A stretch of DNA of 64,000 nt from Spirosoma agri (GCF_010747415.1 NZ_JAAGNZ010000001.1:1116001-1180000); one strand, 5' to 3'. Shown: positions 26,165 through 35,325, counted from the stretch's first letter. Notes: a model not told the origin generated them from the letters alone. Made by a program: numbers and translations.

Positions 26165-29065
26165 ATGTTGAAATCGTACGTTCTGCTTATCCTCTTCCTG
26201 TGTGCGACGGGCCTGTTGCGGGCGCAGCAGGTGGGTGACACCAAAGCCGCGCAGGCACTTCTGGAAAAGACCCGTACGGAGGTGCGCAGTCAATTTCAGA
26301 AAAGGACAACCGGTCGGGCACTGGTTGTAAAGCGGATGCTGGATCTTGGTCTCTGGCCGGAAGCGACCGATGCGCTAAAAGCGGGGAAAGGGTTGAGTGC
26401 CGCCGAGAAGCCGCTGCTATGGGCCGAGTATTACTGGTTGACCAACGATTTTCAACGGGCCGAAACGGAAGTTAAGCGAGCGCTGACTACCGATAAAAAC
26501 AATAGCTGGGCCAAACGGGTAAAGGCAGTACTGGCTATTGAAGCCTGGGATCTGCAAAACGCCGAAACGCAATGCAAAAACCTCCTTGCCAGCAACCCGA
26601 ACGATGAGGAAACCTCACTGGTTTTGGGACGGGCTCTGCTGCTACAAAAGAAATACCCCGAGGCACTGGCTGTTGCACAGGCACTTCAGAAGAAAAATCC
26701 GAAACTGGCAGCTGCCTATCTGCTGGAAGCCAACGTTTACTTTTGGGATCAGCACCCCGAACAGGCCGAAGCGCCTTTAGTGAAGTCGCTCACGCTCGAT
26801 CCTCTGAATGCCGATGCCCGGTTTAGCTATGGATACGCCATCTGGCGACGAATCGACGCGACCCAGCTAAACGACATGGCCGCGCAGTGGCAACTGGCCC
26901 TCGACATCAACCCGCTTCATTTTCAGACGCACTGGCACTGGGGCAACGGCCATACGAACCTGACATATGCCGACTACGCGGACAAGAACGAGAAAGAAAT
27001 CCGCGAAAAACTCAAGGAAGTCGATAAGCTGTTTCGGGCCAATAAGCTGGCGGATGCCGTTGGCGTCACGCGTCAGGTAGCGCAGCAATACCCAACATCG
27101 GTACTGCCCGCCATGCACCGGGCCTCGATTTATTACAGCGATTTCGACAACCCGAATCGCAAAGCTAATCTGGACTCCGCCGAGCAGATCTTCCGGACGA
27201 TTCTGGCGACCAAAAAGCATTACGGTCCCGCGCATAACGGGCTCTCAGCCGTTATCAAGTCGAAGCGGATACCGTATCTGATGACGTACGACTCCATTAC
27301 GAACGTGCTTAGAACTACGAAGATCAATGATCCGGAGAACTTCGCTAACGTCTTCCCCGACCTGAGCTACTATTCGGGTGACCGGGCCAAAGCGATGGTC
27401 TGGAATCAGATGTATACCAGCGTGGTCTACTTTCCTTTCCTATCGAAACAGGGAAATGCGTTCGTTGTGCCACCGCTACACATCGATCTGGCCATTGCGA
27501 TGCGGTCGCCTTATTTCCGCTTCTCGACAACGTTCGATAACCGGCAGTGGATGGATATTCGGGGGGTGGGCAGCGGAGCAGCCGCCATCGAATACGTAGA
27601 GCGGGGAGCCTATCAGGAGCGGAACGTGGTCTTGCACGAATACGTCCACCTGTTTCATGGCCGGGTGCTCACTGATGCCGAAAATCGTCAGATTCGTGAA
27701 CGCTATTACCACGCGATGAAAAATAAGCTCACGCTGGATTACTACTCGCAAAACAACGAATCCGAATATTTTGCGCAGACCTATCCCGCTTACTTTGAGT
27801 CGATGAAAGTGCATCCGCTGGATTTCAAGTCGATGAACATCACGGCGGAGTTGAAAAGCAAAGACCCGGCCATGTACCAATTTCTGGACGCGCTGGTCAA
27901 GAAAGAACGTGCCTATCTGAATGGTGATCAGTCGGTCATGGCGTCGAACTGGGCGCAGGTTTATATCAATCTGAGCAACAAAGTCATCAAATCGGACTCG
28001 ATAAAAGCGGGCAAATACCTCGATACAGCGTTGGTTTACGACAACAAATACCAACCGGCTTATCTAGCCTACGCCCGACTCAAGCAACAACAAAAAGACT
28101 TCGATAAGGCCCTGAGCTACATCAAGGCCGCCGAGACGATTGATCCTGGTTACGCCCCCGTTTACGCGGCCTATTCGCAATTGGAAGAAGCGAAATACAC
28201 GCCCGACAAGCCTCTCGACGAGTTGGTGAAAACGCAGGCCCGTTGGTTGCAGAAAGCCCTTGATCTGGAAAAAGACTTTCAGACCCGCGCCAGTGTGGCT
28301 ATTCAGTTGCGGGAGATGTATTTTCAGAACGGCAGGGTCAGTCAGGCCATTAAAGCTGCCGAAGACTATGCTGCCAACGGCCCGGATGTGTCCACGTATT
28401 TGCGAGACCGGCGCGATGATGCCAAAGCGTTTGCCGCGGCTCAACGGGCCATGCTGGGCTACGCCGATCAACTCGACGCGCTAAACAAGCTGGTGCTCCA
28501 ACGACCGCAGAACTACGAATTGCGTGGTCTGTACGCCGATGCCCTATTCGCTAACGGACGCTATCAGGCAGGCATCGAAACCATGAAACAGGTTCAGCGC
28601 ATTTTGGAAGCGGGCAAAAACGGGCGTACCGATTTTGATCTGAGCATCGCCGAAAATTACGCGAAACTTGCTAAGCAGGATTCGCTGGTGTATTATTTGG
28701 ATAAAGTGCTGGCTGAAAAATCGGACCTCGATCCTGTTCACAAACAGCGCTTGGTGCGCCTGCTGGCTTCGGCAAATCGACTGCCCGAAGCACAAACCCT
28801 GTTCGCCAGCTTACCATCGACGGGTAATGCTGTGTATCAATCAGCGGCTTTACAGTCCAAGGGGATGATTCACGCGTTGATGGGTAAGCAGGATGAAGCC
28901 ATAACGTATTTTAAACAATCGCTGGATCGCAATCCGTACAACGTCGACAGTTACGTGGGGTTAGCCAGCTTATATAAACAGGCCAGCAAGCCGGCTGAAT
29001 TAAAAGGGCTGGTTGCACAAATCAATCAACTGGATATCAAGCCGGGCGCGATTGCGGGGTTATAA
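26165..29065 (+). CDS. Exported TPR-repeat protein with an HExxH metallopeptidase-like domain
   Basis: From ATG 26165 this is a 966-residue protein with signal peptide MLKSYVLLILFLCATGLLRA and cleavage near AQQ; an upstream TTG (26150) is in frame. Residues about 80-330 and 620-960 form tetratricopeptide repeats (for example WAEYYWLTNDFQRAETEVKR). Between them is a zinc-peptidase signature: VVLHEYVHLFHG (His491, Glu492, His495), with ESEYFAQTYPAYF placing Glu534 39 residues later as likely third ligand. The ExFA-type helix resembles the anthrax lethal factor/ATLF-like group, but this assignment is tentative. It lies in a SusCD locus ahead of two carboxypeptidase genes, so an endopeptidase supplying peptides is plausible. 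A non-catalytic scaffold is the alternative. Confidence 0.75.
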   Translation: MLKSYVLLILFLCATGLLRAQQVGDTKAAQALLEKTRTEVRSQFQKRTTGRALVVKRMLDLGLWPEATDALKAGKGLSAAEKPLLWAEYYWLTNDFQRAETEVKRALTTDKNNSWAKRVKAVLAIEAWDLQNAETQCKNLLASNPNDEETSLVLGRALLLQKKYPEALAVAQALQKKNPKLAAAYLLEANVYFWDQHPEQAEAPLVKSLTLDPLNADARFSYGYAIWRRIDATQLNDMAAQWQLALDINPLHFQTHWHWGNGHTNLTYADYADKNEKEIREKLKEVDKLFRANKLADAVGVTRQVAQQYPTSVLPAMHRASIYYSDFDNPNRKANLDSAEQIFRTILATKKHYGPAHNGLSAVIKSKRIPYLMTYDSITNVLRTTKINDPENFANVFPDLSYYSGDRAKAMVWNQMYTSVVYFPFLSKQGNAFVVPPLHIDLAIAMRSPYFRFSTTFDNRQWMDIRGVGSGAAAIEYVERGAYQERNVVLHEYVHLFHGRVLTDAENRQIRERYYHAMKNKLTLDYYSQNNESEYFAQTYPAYFESMKVHPLDFKSMNITAELKSKDPAMYQFLDALVKKERAYLNGDQSVMASNWAQVYINLSNKVIKSDSIKAGKYLDTALVYDNKYQPAYLAYARLKQQQKDFDKALSYIKAAETIDPGYAPVYAAYSQLEEAKYTPDKPLDELVKTQARWLQKALDLEKDFQTRASVAIQLREMYFQNGRVSQAIKAAEDYAANGPDVSTYLRDRRDDAKAFAAAQRAMLGYADQLDALNKLVLQRPQNYELRGLYADALFANGRYQAGIETMKQVQRILEAGKNGRTDFDLSIAENYAKLAKQDSLVYYLDKVLAEKSDLDPVHKQRLVRLLASANRLPEAQTLFASLPSTGNAVYQSAALQSKGMIHALMGKQDEAITYFKQSLDRNPYNVDSYVGLASLYKQASKPAELKGLVAQINQLDIKPGAIAGL

Positions 29066-29079
29066 CTGAATCTGTACGT

Positions 29080-30567
29080 ATGAACCATTCGATTACCTTC
29101 CTTCTGATTTACCTCGTTACCCTTACTTGTTCATTTGCCCAAACCCGTTCGCTGAAACTTGACGCCGACGTAATCACCAACGACAAGGTTACGATCAAAG
29201 GAAAAGTTGTTCCCTACAAGGCTACGGCTGGTAACCAACCCGTCTGGGACGAAAACGGAAAACCCATTGCCTCGTTGTTCTACGTCTATTACGAGCGGTC
29301 CGACGTGACGGACCGGACTTCCCGCCCGTTGTTCATCTCGTTTAACGGGGGACCCGGTGCTGCGTCCTGCTGGATGCACATCGGCTACACGGGCCCAAAA
29401 CGCGTGCTGGTCGATAGTGAAGGGTATCCTACGCAACCTTACGGCGTTACTGATAATCCAAATTCTATTCTGGATGTGGCCGATATTGTCTACGTCGAAC
29501 CCGTAAATACCGGCTTCTCCCGCGCTGTCAACGATTCGATTCCCAAATCGAAATTTTTCGGCGTCAATGCGGATATCAAGTACCTGGCCGAGTGGCTGAA
29601 TGTGTTCGTGAGCCGCAAAAATCGCTGGCCTTCGCCCAAATACCTGATCGGCGAAAGTTACGGAACAAGTCGCGTATCGGGTCTGGCCCTGGAGCTTCAG
29701 AACGCCAGTTGGATGTACCTCAACGGAGTGATTCTGGTCTCGCCTACCGATCTAGGCATTGAGCGGGGTGGTCCAATTGCCGCGGCCAATATGCTGCCAT
29801 ACTACGCGGCTACGGCCTGGTATCACAAAGTCCTTGCTCCTGATTTGCAGCAGAAAGACCTGAACGATATACTACCCGAAGTGGAACAGTTCACGATCAA
29901 TGAACTGGTGCCTGCCATTACGCGCGGGGGCTTTCTGGAAGCTGACAAGAAAAAGCAGATGGCGGCTAAAGTGGCCCGGTATTCCGGTTTGTCGGAGAAA
30001 GTCGTCATGGAGCATAACCTGATCGTGCCCGCTACGTTTTACTGGAAGGAATTACTGCGGGATAAAGGGTATCAGATCGGGCGTTTGGACTCGCGTTACC
30101 TCGGTATCGATCGTGAAACTGCCGGTGATCATCCGGACTATGCCGCTGAATATACCTCGTGGCAACACTCGTTTACGCCCGCCATCAATTACTACCTGCG
30201 TCAGCATCTCAACTACAAAACGGACCTGAAATACTACATTGCCGGACAAACCCGCCCCTGGGATCGCGACGGCGCGAACAAAGACCGAACCGGCGAAAAC
30301 CTGCGGCAGGCCATGGCGCAGAACCCGTACCTGCACGTTCTGATTCAATCCGGTTATTTCGACGGCGCTACCGATTATTTCAACGCGAAATTCAACATGT
30401 GGCACATCGATCCGAGCGGTAAACTGAAAGCACGACTCGACTGGAAAGGCTACCGGAGTGGCCACATGATGTATTTACGGGACGAAGATATGACGACCTC
30501 GACCGACGATATCCGTTCGTTCATTCAGAAGACAACACCCAAGCCAAATCAACCCGCTAAATACTAA
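29080..30567 (+). CDS. S10-family serine carboxypeptidase, copy 1
   Basis: This alpha/beta-hydrolase removes C-terminal residues from peptides. The 495-residue protein has a signal peptide (about 1-20), the oxyanion motif SFNGGPGAASCWMH (88-100), the nucleophile motif GESYG (Ser193), the catalytic Asp region SGYFDGATDYF and the catalytic His in RSGHMMYL near the C-terminus, all as in S10 enzymes. It begins 14 nt after the TPR metallopeptidase gene and 42 nt before a close paralogue, so the three are likely co-transcribed. S10 enzymes are usually acid-active. Periplasmic location follows from the signal peptide. Confidence 0.92.
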   Translation: MNHSITFLLIYLVTLTCSFAQTRSLKLDADVITNDKVTIKGKVVPYKATAGNQPVWDENGKPIASLFYVYYERSDVTDRTSRPLFISFNGGPGAASCWMHIGYTGPKRVLVDSEGYPTQPYGVTDNPNSILDVADIVYVEPVNTGFSRAVNDSIPKSKFFGVNADIKYLAEWLNVFVSRKNRWPSPKYLIGESYGTSRVSGLALELQNASWMYLNGVILVSPTDLGIERGGPIAAANMLPYYAATAWYHKVLAPDLQQKDLNDILPEVEQFTINELVPAITRGGFLEADKKKQMAAKVARYSGLSEKVVMEHNLIVPATFYWKELLRDKGYQIGRLDSRYLGIDRETAGDHPDYAAEYTSWQHSFTPAINYYLRQHLNYKTDLKYYIAGQTRPWDRDGANKDRTGENLRQAMAQNPYLHVLIQSGYFDGATDYFNAKFNMWHIDPSGKLKARLDWKGYRSGHMMYLRDEDMTTSTDDIRSFIQKTTPKPNQPAKY

Positions 30568-30609
30568 CGCATTATAACAAACCACTCATTTTTAACCAGT
30601 ACGCTATTC

Positions 30610-32190
30610 ATGAAACGGATTGCCATTTTATTGCTTCTAAGTCTGACAACAGGTTCGTTTTCGTTTGCACAGGGCCAACGTGGGCAACGGGCAGCCGGTG
30701 GCCCGCCCGCAGACGCACAAGCGCCTAAACCCGCTTCCGGTCCATCCGCAAAAGCAACTCCCGGCGACCTTACGTTACCGATGGACTCCACGGTCGTAAC
30801 GACACATGCCGTAACCATCAAAGGCCAGCGCGTACCCTACACCGCTACTGTCGGTACGCAGCCGGTTTGGGACGAAAACGGCAAACCGATTGCGGGCGTC
30901 TTTTACACCTACTACGAGCGGTCGGACGTGAAAGACCGTACCACCCGCCCGTTGGTCATCTCGTTCAACGGGGGACCCGGCACGGCATCCGTGTGGATGC
31001 ACCTTGCCTACACCGGCCCTAAGCTGCTCAACATTGACAGTGAAGGGTATCCATTGCAGCCGTATATCGTGAAAGATAATCCTAACTCCATTCTGGATGT
31101 AGCTGACATTGTGTACATCGATCCGGTCAATACCGGCTATTCGCGGATGGCGAACAAAGATGTGCCTCGGGCAAAATTCTTCGGTGTAAACGCGGATATC
31201 AAGTACCTGGCCGAGTGGCTGAATGTATTCGTGAGCCGCAAAAATCGCTGGCCTTCGCCTAAGTACCTGATCGGGGAAAGCTACGGCACCACGCGCGTAT
31301 CGGGTCTGGCCCTGGAGCTTCAGAATGCCAGCTGGATGTACCTCAACGGAGTGATTCTGGTCTCGCCTACCGATCTGGGTATCAACCGGGAAGGGCCAGT
31401 GGGAGCCGCTAATCTGCTGCCATACTACGCAGCTACGGCCTGGTATCATAAAGTGCTGCCCGCCGATCTACAGCAAAAAGATTTGACGGCTATGCTGCCC
31501 GAAGTAGAGCAATTTACCATTAACGAGTTGATTCCGGCTCTGGCAAAAGGCGGTTTTCTGGAAGCCGACAAGAAAAAGCAGATGGCGGCTAAAGTGGCCC
31601 GCTATTCCGGTTTGTCGGAGAAAGTTGTGATGGAACATAATCTGATGGTGCCAACGAATTTTTTCTGGAAAGAGTTACTGCGCGCCAAGGGAAATACAAT
31701 TGGGCGGCTGGATTCCCGCTATCTGGGCATCGACCGGGAAGACGCTGGCGAACGCCCTGACTATTCGCCCGAGCTAACATCGTGGCTGCACTCCTTTGCG
31801 GCTCCCATCAACTACTATTTCCGGGAGACGCTGAATTACAAAACGGACTTGAAATACTACATGTTTGGACCAGTGCATCCGTGGGCACGGACGGGCGCGG
31901 AAGCGGACAATACGGGCGAAAACCTGCGGCAGGCGATGGCGCAGAACCCATACCTGCATCTGTTGGTGCAGTCGGGTTATTACGATGGTGCCTGCGACTA
32001 TTTTGGCGCTCAGTACAACATGTGGCAGATGGACCCAAGCGGAAAGCTCAAACCCCGAATGGACTGGAAAGGCTACCAGAGCGGTCACATGATGTACCTG
32101 CGTCAGGAAGATCTGGTCAAATCGAACGACGACCTGCGCGACTTTATCAAAAAGTCGACACCCAAGCCGAACCAACCCGCTAAATATTAA
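30610..32190 (+). CDS. S10-family serine carboxypeptidase, copy 2 (tandem paralogue)
   Basis: A 526-residue paralogue of the preceding gene with the same catalytic set: SFNGGPGTASVWMH (118-131), GESYG (Ser224), SGYYDGACDYF and QSGHMMYL. It differs by a longer N-terminal linker rich in Gly, Ala, Pro and Gln (about 21-55) between the signal peptide and the catalytic domain. Several blocks are almost identical to copy 1 even at silent positions, notably around the active-site serine, which points to recent duplication or gene conversion. Having two carboxypeptidases suggests different C-terminal residue preferences, but specificity is not readable. Confidence 0.92.
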   Translation: MKRIAILLLLSLTTGSFSFAQGQRGQRAAGGPPADAQAPKPASGPSAKATPGDLTLPMDSTVVTTHAVTIKGQRVPYTATVGTQPVWDENGKPIAGVFYTYYERSDVKDRTTRPLVISFNGGPGTASVWMHLAYTGPKLLNIDSEGYPLQPYIVKDNPNSILDVADIVYIDPVNTGYSRMANKDVPRAKFFGVNADIKYLAEWLNVFVSRKNRWPSPKYLIGESYGTTRVSGLALELQNASWMYLNGVILVSPTDLGINREGPVGAANLLPYYAATAWYHKVLPADLQQKDLTAMLPEVEQFTINELIPALAKGGFLEADKKKQMAAKVARYSGLSEKVVMEHNLMVPTNFFWKELLRAKGNTIGRLDSRYLGIDREDAGERPDYSPELTSWLHSFAAPINYYFRETLNYKTDLKYYMFGPVHPWARTGAEADNTGENLRQAMAQNPYLHLLVQSGYYDGACDYFGAQYNMWQMDPSGKLKPRMDWKGYQSGHMMYLRQEDLVKSNDDLRDFIKKSTPKPNQPAKY

Positions 32191-32196
32191 CGAGTC

Positions 32197-32255
32197 AACC
32201 ACGGATTTACAGAGACGGCAAAAACTATTGCGTTGCTCTCTGTAAATCCTTGGTT
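32197..32255. terminator. 19-bp hairpin (one mismatch) ending the peptidase locus
   Basis: Bases 32197-32215 and 32237-32255 pair over 19 positions with one mismatch around a 21-nt loop. It sits between the convergent S10 and proline dehydrogenase genes and probably ends both transcripts, although no strong T-run is present. Confidence 0.55.
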
Positions 32256-32264
32256 CACAAAACG

Positions 32265-33479
32265 TTAAATGCCTCTCCTCTTTATTTCTTTCTCGATCAA
32301 AAACAGCTCCCTACTGGTCTGGCCAGCAACGGAGCTGTTTTCCTGTGCCCGTCTCATCAAATAAGGGATTACATCCTTGATAGGTCCATACGGTAAATAT
32401 TTGCTGACATTACAATTCTGCTTGGCCAGATTGAACGTAATATTGTCGCTCATGCCATATAACTGGGAAAAATGGACATGTGGGTGATTGAACGGTAAAT
32501 TTGCTTCGTCGAGCAATTGAACCGCCAACTGAGCACTATACTCATTGTGTGAGGCAATGATCACCGAAACGGTATCGATGTGCTGAATGCAGTAGGTGAT
32601 CGCTGCGTTGAAATCTTTATCGCTCGCTGATTTATCGATTTGGATAGGGGAGGAGCTATTGACCTGACCCGCTTTTCTCCGCTCTTTTTCCATATAAGCA
32701 CCCCGGACAATTTTAACGCCCAGCACAAATTTATTCTCCAGGGCTATGTCGTGGCACCGTTTTAAAAATTCGAATCGATCGTGGCGATAAAGTTGTATCG
32801 TATTGTAAATCAATACGGTTTCTTTATTGTATTGCTGCATAGCCTGCATGGTTACGGCGTCGATCGTATTTTGTATCCACGACTCTTCAGCGTCAATCAA
32901 AATACCCACTTTTTTCTCTGCCGCGAATGCACACAATTCGGATACTCTGCCGACTACATTTTGCCATTCCTTTTTCTCCGCCAAATTTAATTGGGCTGTA
33001 TCTACGGCAATTTTCTCCGCTGAAATTATAGATGTATTATTTAATTTTTCCAGCAAAGCAAATCGTGCCAATGCGGTCAACTTAATACTGATGAAGTCAA
33101 TATTGTCGTGCTGGGCAGCGTGCTTGATAACCTGAATAAATTCATTTTTTGCCCCATCAAAATCGGCTTCACTTTCTTTTCCCTCGGCACCATAATCCAT
33201 AATAAGACTAATGCCGTACTGGTTTAATTTATCGACGATAGCCGTCGTTTCTGCGAGTGTTTCTCCGCCAACGAACTGCTCGAAAATTGTTGACCGAAGT
33301 AAGCCATTGATTGGCAACCGCCAATCGACAGCCAGAATTGTCAATTTTGTCCCTGCTTTAACCAGCCAGGACTGATTCATCAGTTGAAACAGCCGGTATG
33401 TTTTTTTCAATTGTGCATTTGACTTATAAACAAAAGCCTGCTCAGTATTGTCGAACGAGATTTTAGTCTTCACATTCAT
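32265..33479 (-). CDS. Proline dehydrogenase (FAD-dependent)
   Basis: This enzyme oxidises L-proline to pyrroline-5-carboxylate, the first step of proline use. I take the start at ATG 33479 (MNVKTKISFDN, 404 residues); the frame runs upstream to a Met at 33572 that adds an unlikely 31-residue leader. The ProDH barrel is recognisable from LIMDYGAEGKES, DFISIKLTALARF, GILIDAEESWIQ, YNTIQLYRHDR, LGVKIVRGAYMEKER, IASHNEYSAQLAV, FSQLYGMSDNI, and YLPYGPIKDVIPYLMRRAQE. It looks richer in A and T than its neighbours by eye. The divergent AraC-type regulator is its nearest likely controller. It converges with the S10 carboxypeptidase genes. Confidence 0.95.
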   Translation of the reverse strand: MNVKTKISFDNTEQAFVYKSNAQLKKTYRLFQLMNQSWLVKAGTKLTILAVDWRLPINGLLRSTIFEQFVGGETLAETTAIVDKLNQYGISLIMDYGAEGKESEADFDGAKNEFIQVIKHAAQHDNIDFISIKLTALARFALLEKLNNTSIISAEKIAVDTAQLNLAEKKEWQNVVGRVSELCAFAAEKKVGILIDAEESWIQNTIDAVTMQAMQQYNKETVLIYNTIQLYRHDRFEFLKRCHDIALENKFVLGVKIVRGAYMEKERRKAGQVNSSSPIQIDKSASDKDFNAAITYCIQHIDTVSVIIASHNEYSAQLAVQLLDEANLPFNHPHVHFSQLYGMSDNITFNLAKQNCNVSKYLPYGPIKDVIPYLMRRAQENSSVAGQTSRELFLIEKEIKRRGI

Positions 33480-33491
33480 GCTGTTTTTCCT

Positions 33492-33499
33492 CAAATCTA
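33492..33499 (-). promoter_or_regulatory. Putative -7 element (TAGATTTG on the minus strand) for proline dehydrogenase
   Basis: CAAATCTA on the plus strand reads TAGATTTG on the minus strand, a TANNTTTG match only 12 nt before ATG 33479. It implies a very short leader. No good -33 partner is present. The position supports 33479 rather than 33572 as the start. Confidence 0.35.
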
Positions 33500-33668
33500 T
33501 TAATGAAAGTAACGCGAAAAGGGCATTGGCAATTTTAGAGTAAACATGGATAATTATTGCAGAGTTCTCCAAAAATTCTTGACGATAACCTTTGACGGAT
33601 TTGGACGGTAACGAACCTAATTTGCCACGGCGGGCTTTTTGATTTTTTTAGCCAGTGCAAAATTTACG

Positions 33669-33709
33669 ATCAGTTAAGTATAAATGACAGGTATTTATAC
33701 TTAACTGAT
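33669..33709. promoter_or_regulatory. Perfect 17-bp palindrome between proline dehydrogenase and AraC genes
   Basis: Bases 33669-33685 and 33693-33709 are exact reverse complements around a 7-nt spacer, with a T-rich run just after. It lies midway between two divergent starts, 190 nt from each, where a terminator would be odd. A dyad operator is a reasonable reading, and a terminator separating the two leaders is the alternative. The remainder of this 421-nt AT-rich gap shows no gene. Confidence 0.5.
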
Positions 33710-33900
33710 TTTTATTTTAACGGTATTGGTAAAACTCAGTCCGAATTTTAGGCTCTATTGATAAAGTCAATAAATCCATAGTAGTATCTTGCGAACGGTG
33801 TTTGCACTAGCAGTTCGTTCTGTTCGTGAATGAGTTGTGAATAACTCTTTCCGTGCGCACATAATGTGATTCTAGTTTAGACTAATACCTCTTTAGCTTT

Positions 33901-34794
33901 ATGAAAGTGTTGGACTTTACGCCCCCGGTTCCTAAAGAGGATTCGGTAGTAGTGGATGAAGACATCCTGCCTTATTTTTATAATTATTTTCACCGCCATA
34001 GACAATTACAAATCACCCTGATTATTCGTGGTGAGGGTACACTGATGGCCGGCAATTATAGTCAACTATTTAGGCCGGGTGATATTTATATTTTAGGCGC
34101 TAATCAACCCCACATATTCAAATCAGATCCAACCTATTTTGCGAATACGGATAAACTAAATGCGCACGCTATTCACATTTATTTTGACCAGGACCGTATT
34201 CCCGCTGACTTTTTCAATCTTCCCGAATTAGAATCCATTACCAGTTTTCTTACGACCACACAGCACGGCTTTCAGCTCCCCCGTGAGTATACGAGCTATG
34301 TGGGAAAAATAATAACTAAACTCCCGGCCAAATCGAATTTAGAGCGACTGCTGACCCTGCTAAAATTATTTGATTATTTCTCGAAAGAAGTACGTGGCTG
34401 GAAGTCACTAGATTCTGGCGTGTCGAGCAGCTATTTTCCTGACGGTGAAGGACTACGGATGAATGAAGTTTTTCAGTACACATTAGAGCATTTTGCGGAA
34501 AATATCACCCTCAACAAAATTGCCGAGATTGCCCATATTACTCCCCACGCTTTTTGCAAGTATTTTAAAAAGCACACCCGGAAAACCTACAACGCGTTCC
34601 TGAACGAAATTCGGATTGGTGAAGCCTGTAAGAAGATTATCAACAGCAATCACGATGGTATTTCTACCATAGCCTACTCGACAGGGTTCAATAGTGCGAC
34701 CAACTTTAACCGTGTTTTTCGAAAAACGACGGGGATGTCGCCGAGGGATTACATGAGGGAGTACAAGAGCAAGGCTAATCTCCACACGAATTAA
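33901..34794 (+). CDS. AraC-family transcriptional regulator
   Basis: This 297-residue protein has a cupin-like ligand domain (about 20-110, with HRHRQLQITLIIRGEG and FRPGDIYILGANQPHIF) and two helix-turn-helix motifs at the C-terminus (about 190-290, with ITLNKIAEIAHITPHAFCKY and IAYSTGFNSATNFNRVFRK). The ending TGMSPRDYMREY is typical of AraC members. It is divergent from the proline dehydrogenase gene with a 17-bp palindrome between them, so it may control that gene and itself; this is inference. Its codon and base use looks AT-richer than most of the window. Confidence 0.93.
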   Translation: MKVLDFTPPVPKEDSVVVDEDILPYFYNYFHRHRQLQITLIIRGEGTLMAGNYSQLFRPGDIYILGANQPHIFKSDPTYFANTDKLNAHAIHIYFDQDRIPADFFNLPELESITSFLTTTQHGFQLPREYTSYVGKIITKLPAKSNLERLLTLLKLFDYFSKEVRGWKSLDSGVSSSYFPDGEGLRMNEVFQYTLEHFAENITLNKIAEIAHITPHAFCKYFKKHTRKTYNAFLNEIRIGEACKKIINSNHDGISTIAYSTGFNSATNFNRVFRKTTGMSPRDYMREYKSKANLHTN

Positions 34795-34846
34795 ATCGGG
34801 TAGTACCTATTGGCCTGATACTTGTACATCTACGACACCGCTTCTG

Positions 34847-35302
34847 TTATAAATGAAGCTTCATCCCATCGTGCGAGTCGACGAACCCTAACGACTCGTA
34901 AAATAGCTTTGCTTCGGGCCGCTTCTTGTCTGTGGTTAGCTGGAGCAGGTGAGCGCCTTTTTCTCTGGCCCGCTCAATAGCGTAACGGAAGACAAGAGCG
35001 CCAATGCCTTTACGCTGATGGCCGACCTTCACCCGAACAGCTTCAATCTGAGCGCGTATACCACCTTGATAGGTCAGGTATTGTGTAAACGTCAGCTGAA
35101 ACGTGGCAATGATCTCCTGATCAAGCTCGACGACCGTTAATTCCTGTTGTTTGTCTGCGATAATGGCTTTGAAGGCATTCTGGTAGACAGCCGGTAATGG
35201 TACTTGGAAGTTTTCCCGCTCAGCGCCCAGTTTATCGTCTGCCAACATCCTGACAATAGCAATCAAGTCCGCTTCCGTAGCTAATCTATAGGTTAATTTC
35301 AT
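34847..35302 (-). CDS. GNAT-family N-acetyltransferase
   Basis: This 151-residue acetyl-CoA-dependent transferase has the GNAT core, beginning YRLATEADLIAIVRML. The acetyl-CoA-binding motif A is VRVKVGHQRKGIGALVF (QRKGIG). The C-terminal strand-helix LLQLTTDKKRPEAKLFYESLGF is also characteristic. The length is normal for a single-domain member. The substrate is unknown. It is a single gene with a likely promoter close upstream, converging with the AraC gene. Confidence 0.92.
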   Translation of the reverse strand: MKLTYRLATEADLIAIVRMLADDKLGAERENFQVPLPAVYQNAFKAIIADKQQELTVVELDQEIIATFQLTFTQYLTYQGGIRAQIEAVRVKVGHQRKGIGALVFRYAIERAREKGAHLLQLTTDKKRPEAKLFYESLGFVDSHDGMKLHL

Positions 35303-35325
35303 GTCTCTTTCGTGGGCTAGCCTCG

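Noticed and set aside
30775-31449. 224-codon minus-strand frame in the second S10 gene
   Set aside because: Antisense of conserved catalytic motifs; a similar shadow is expected from the paralogue.
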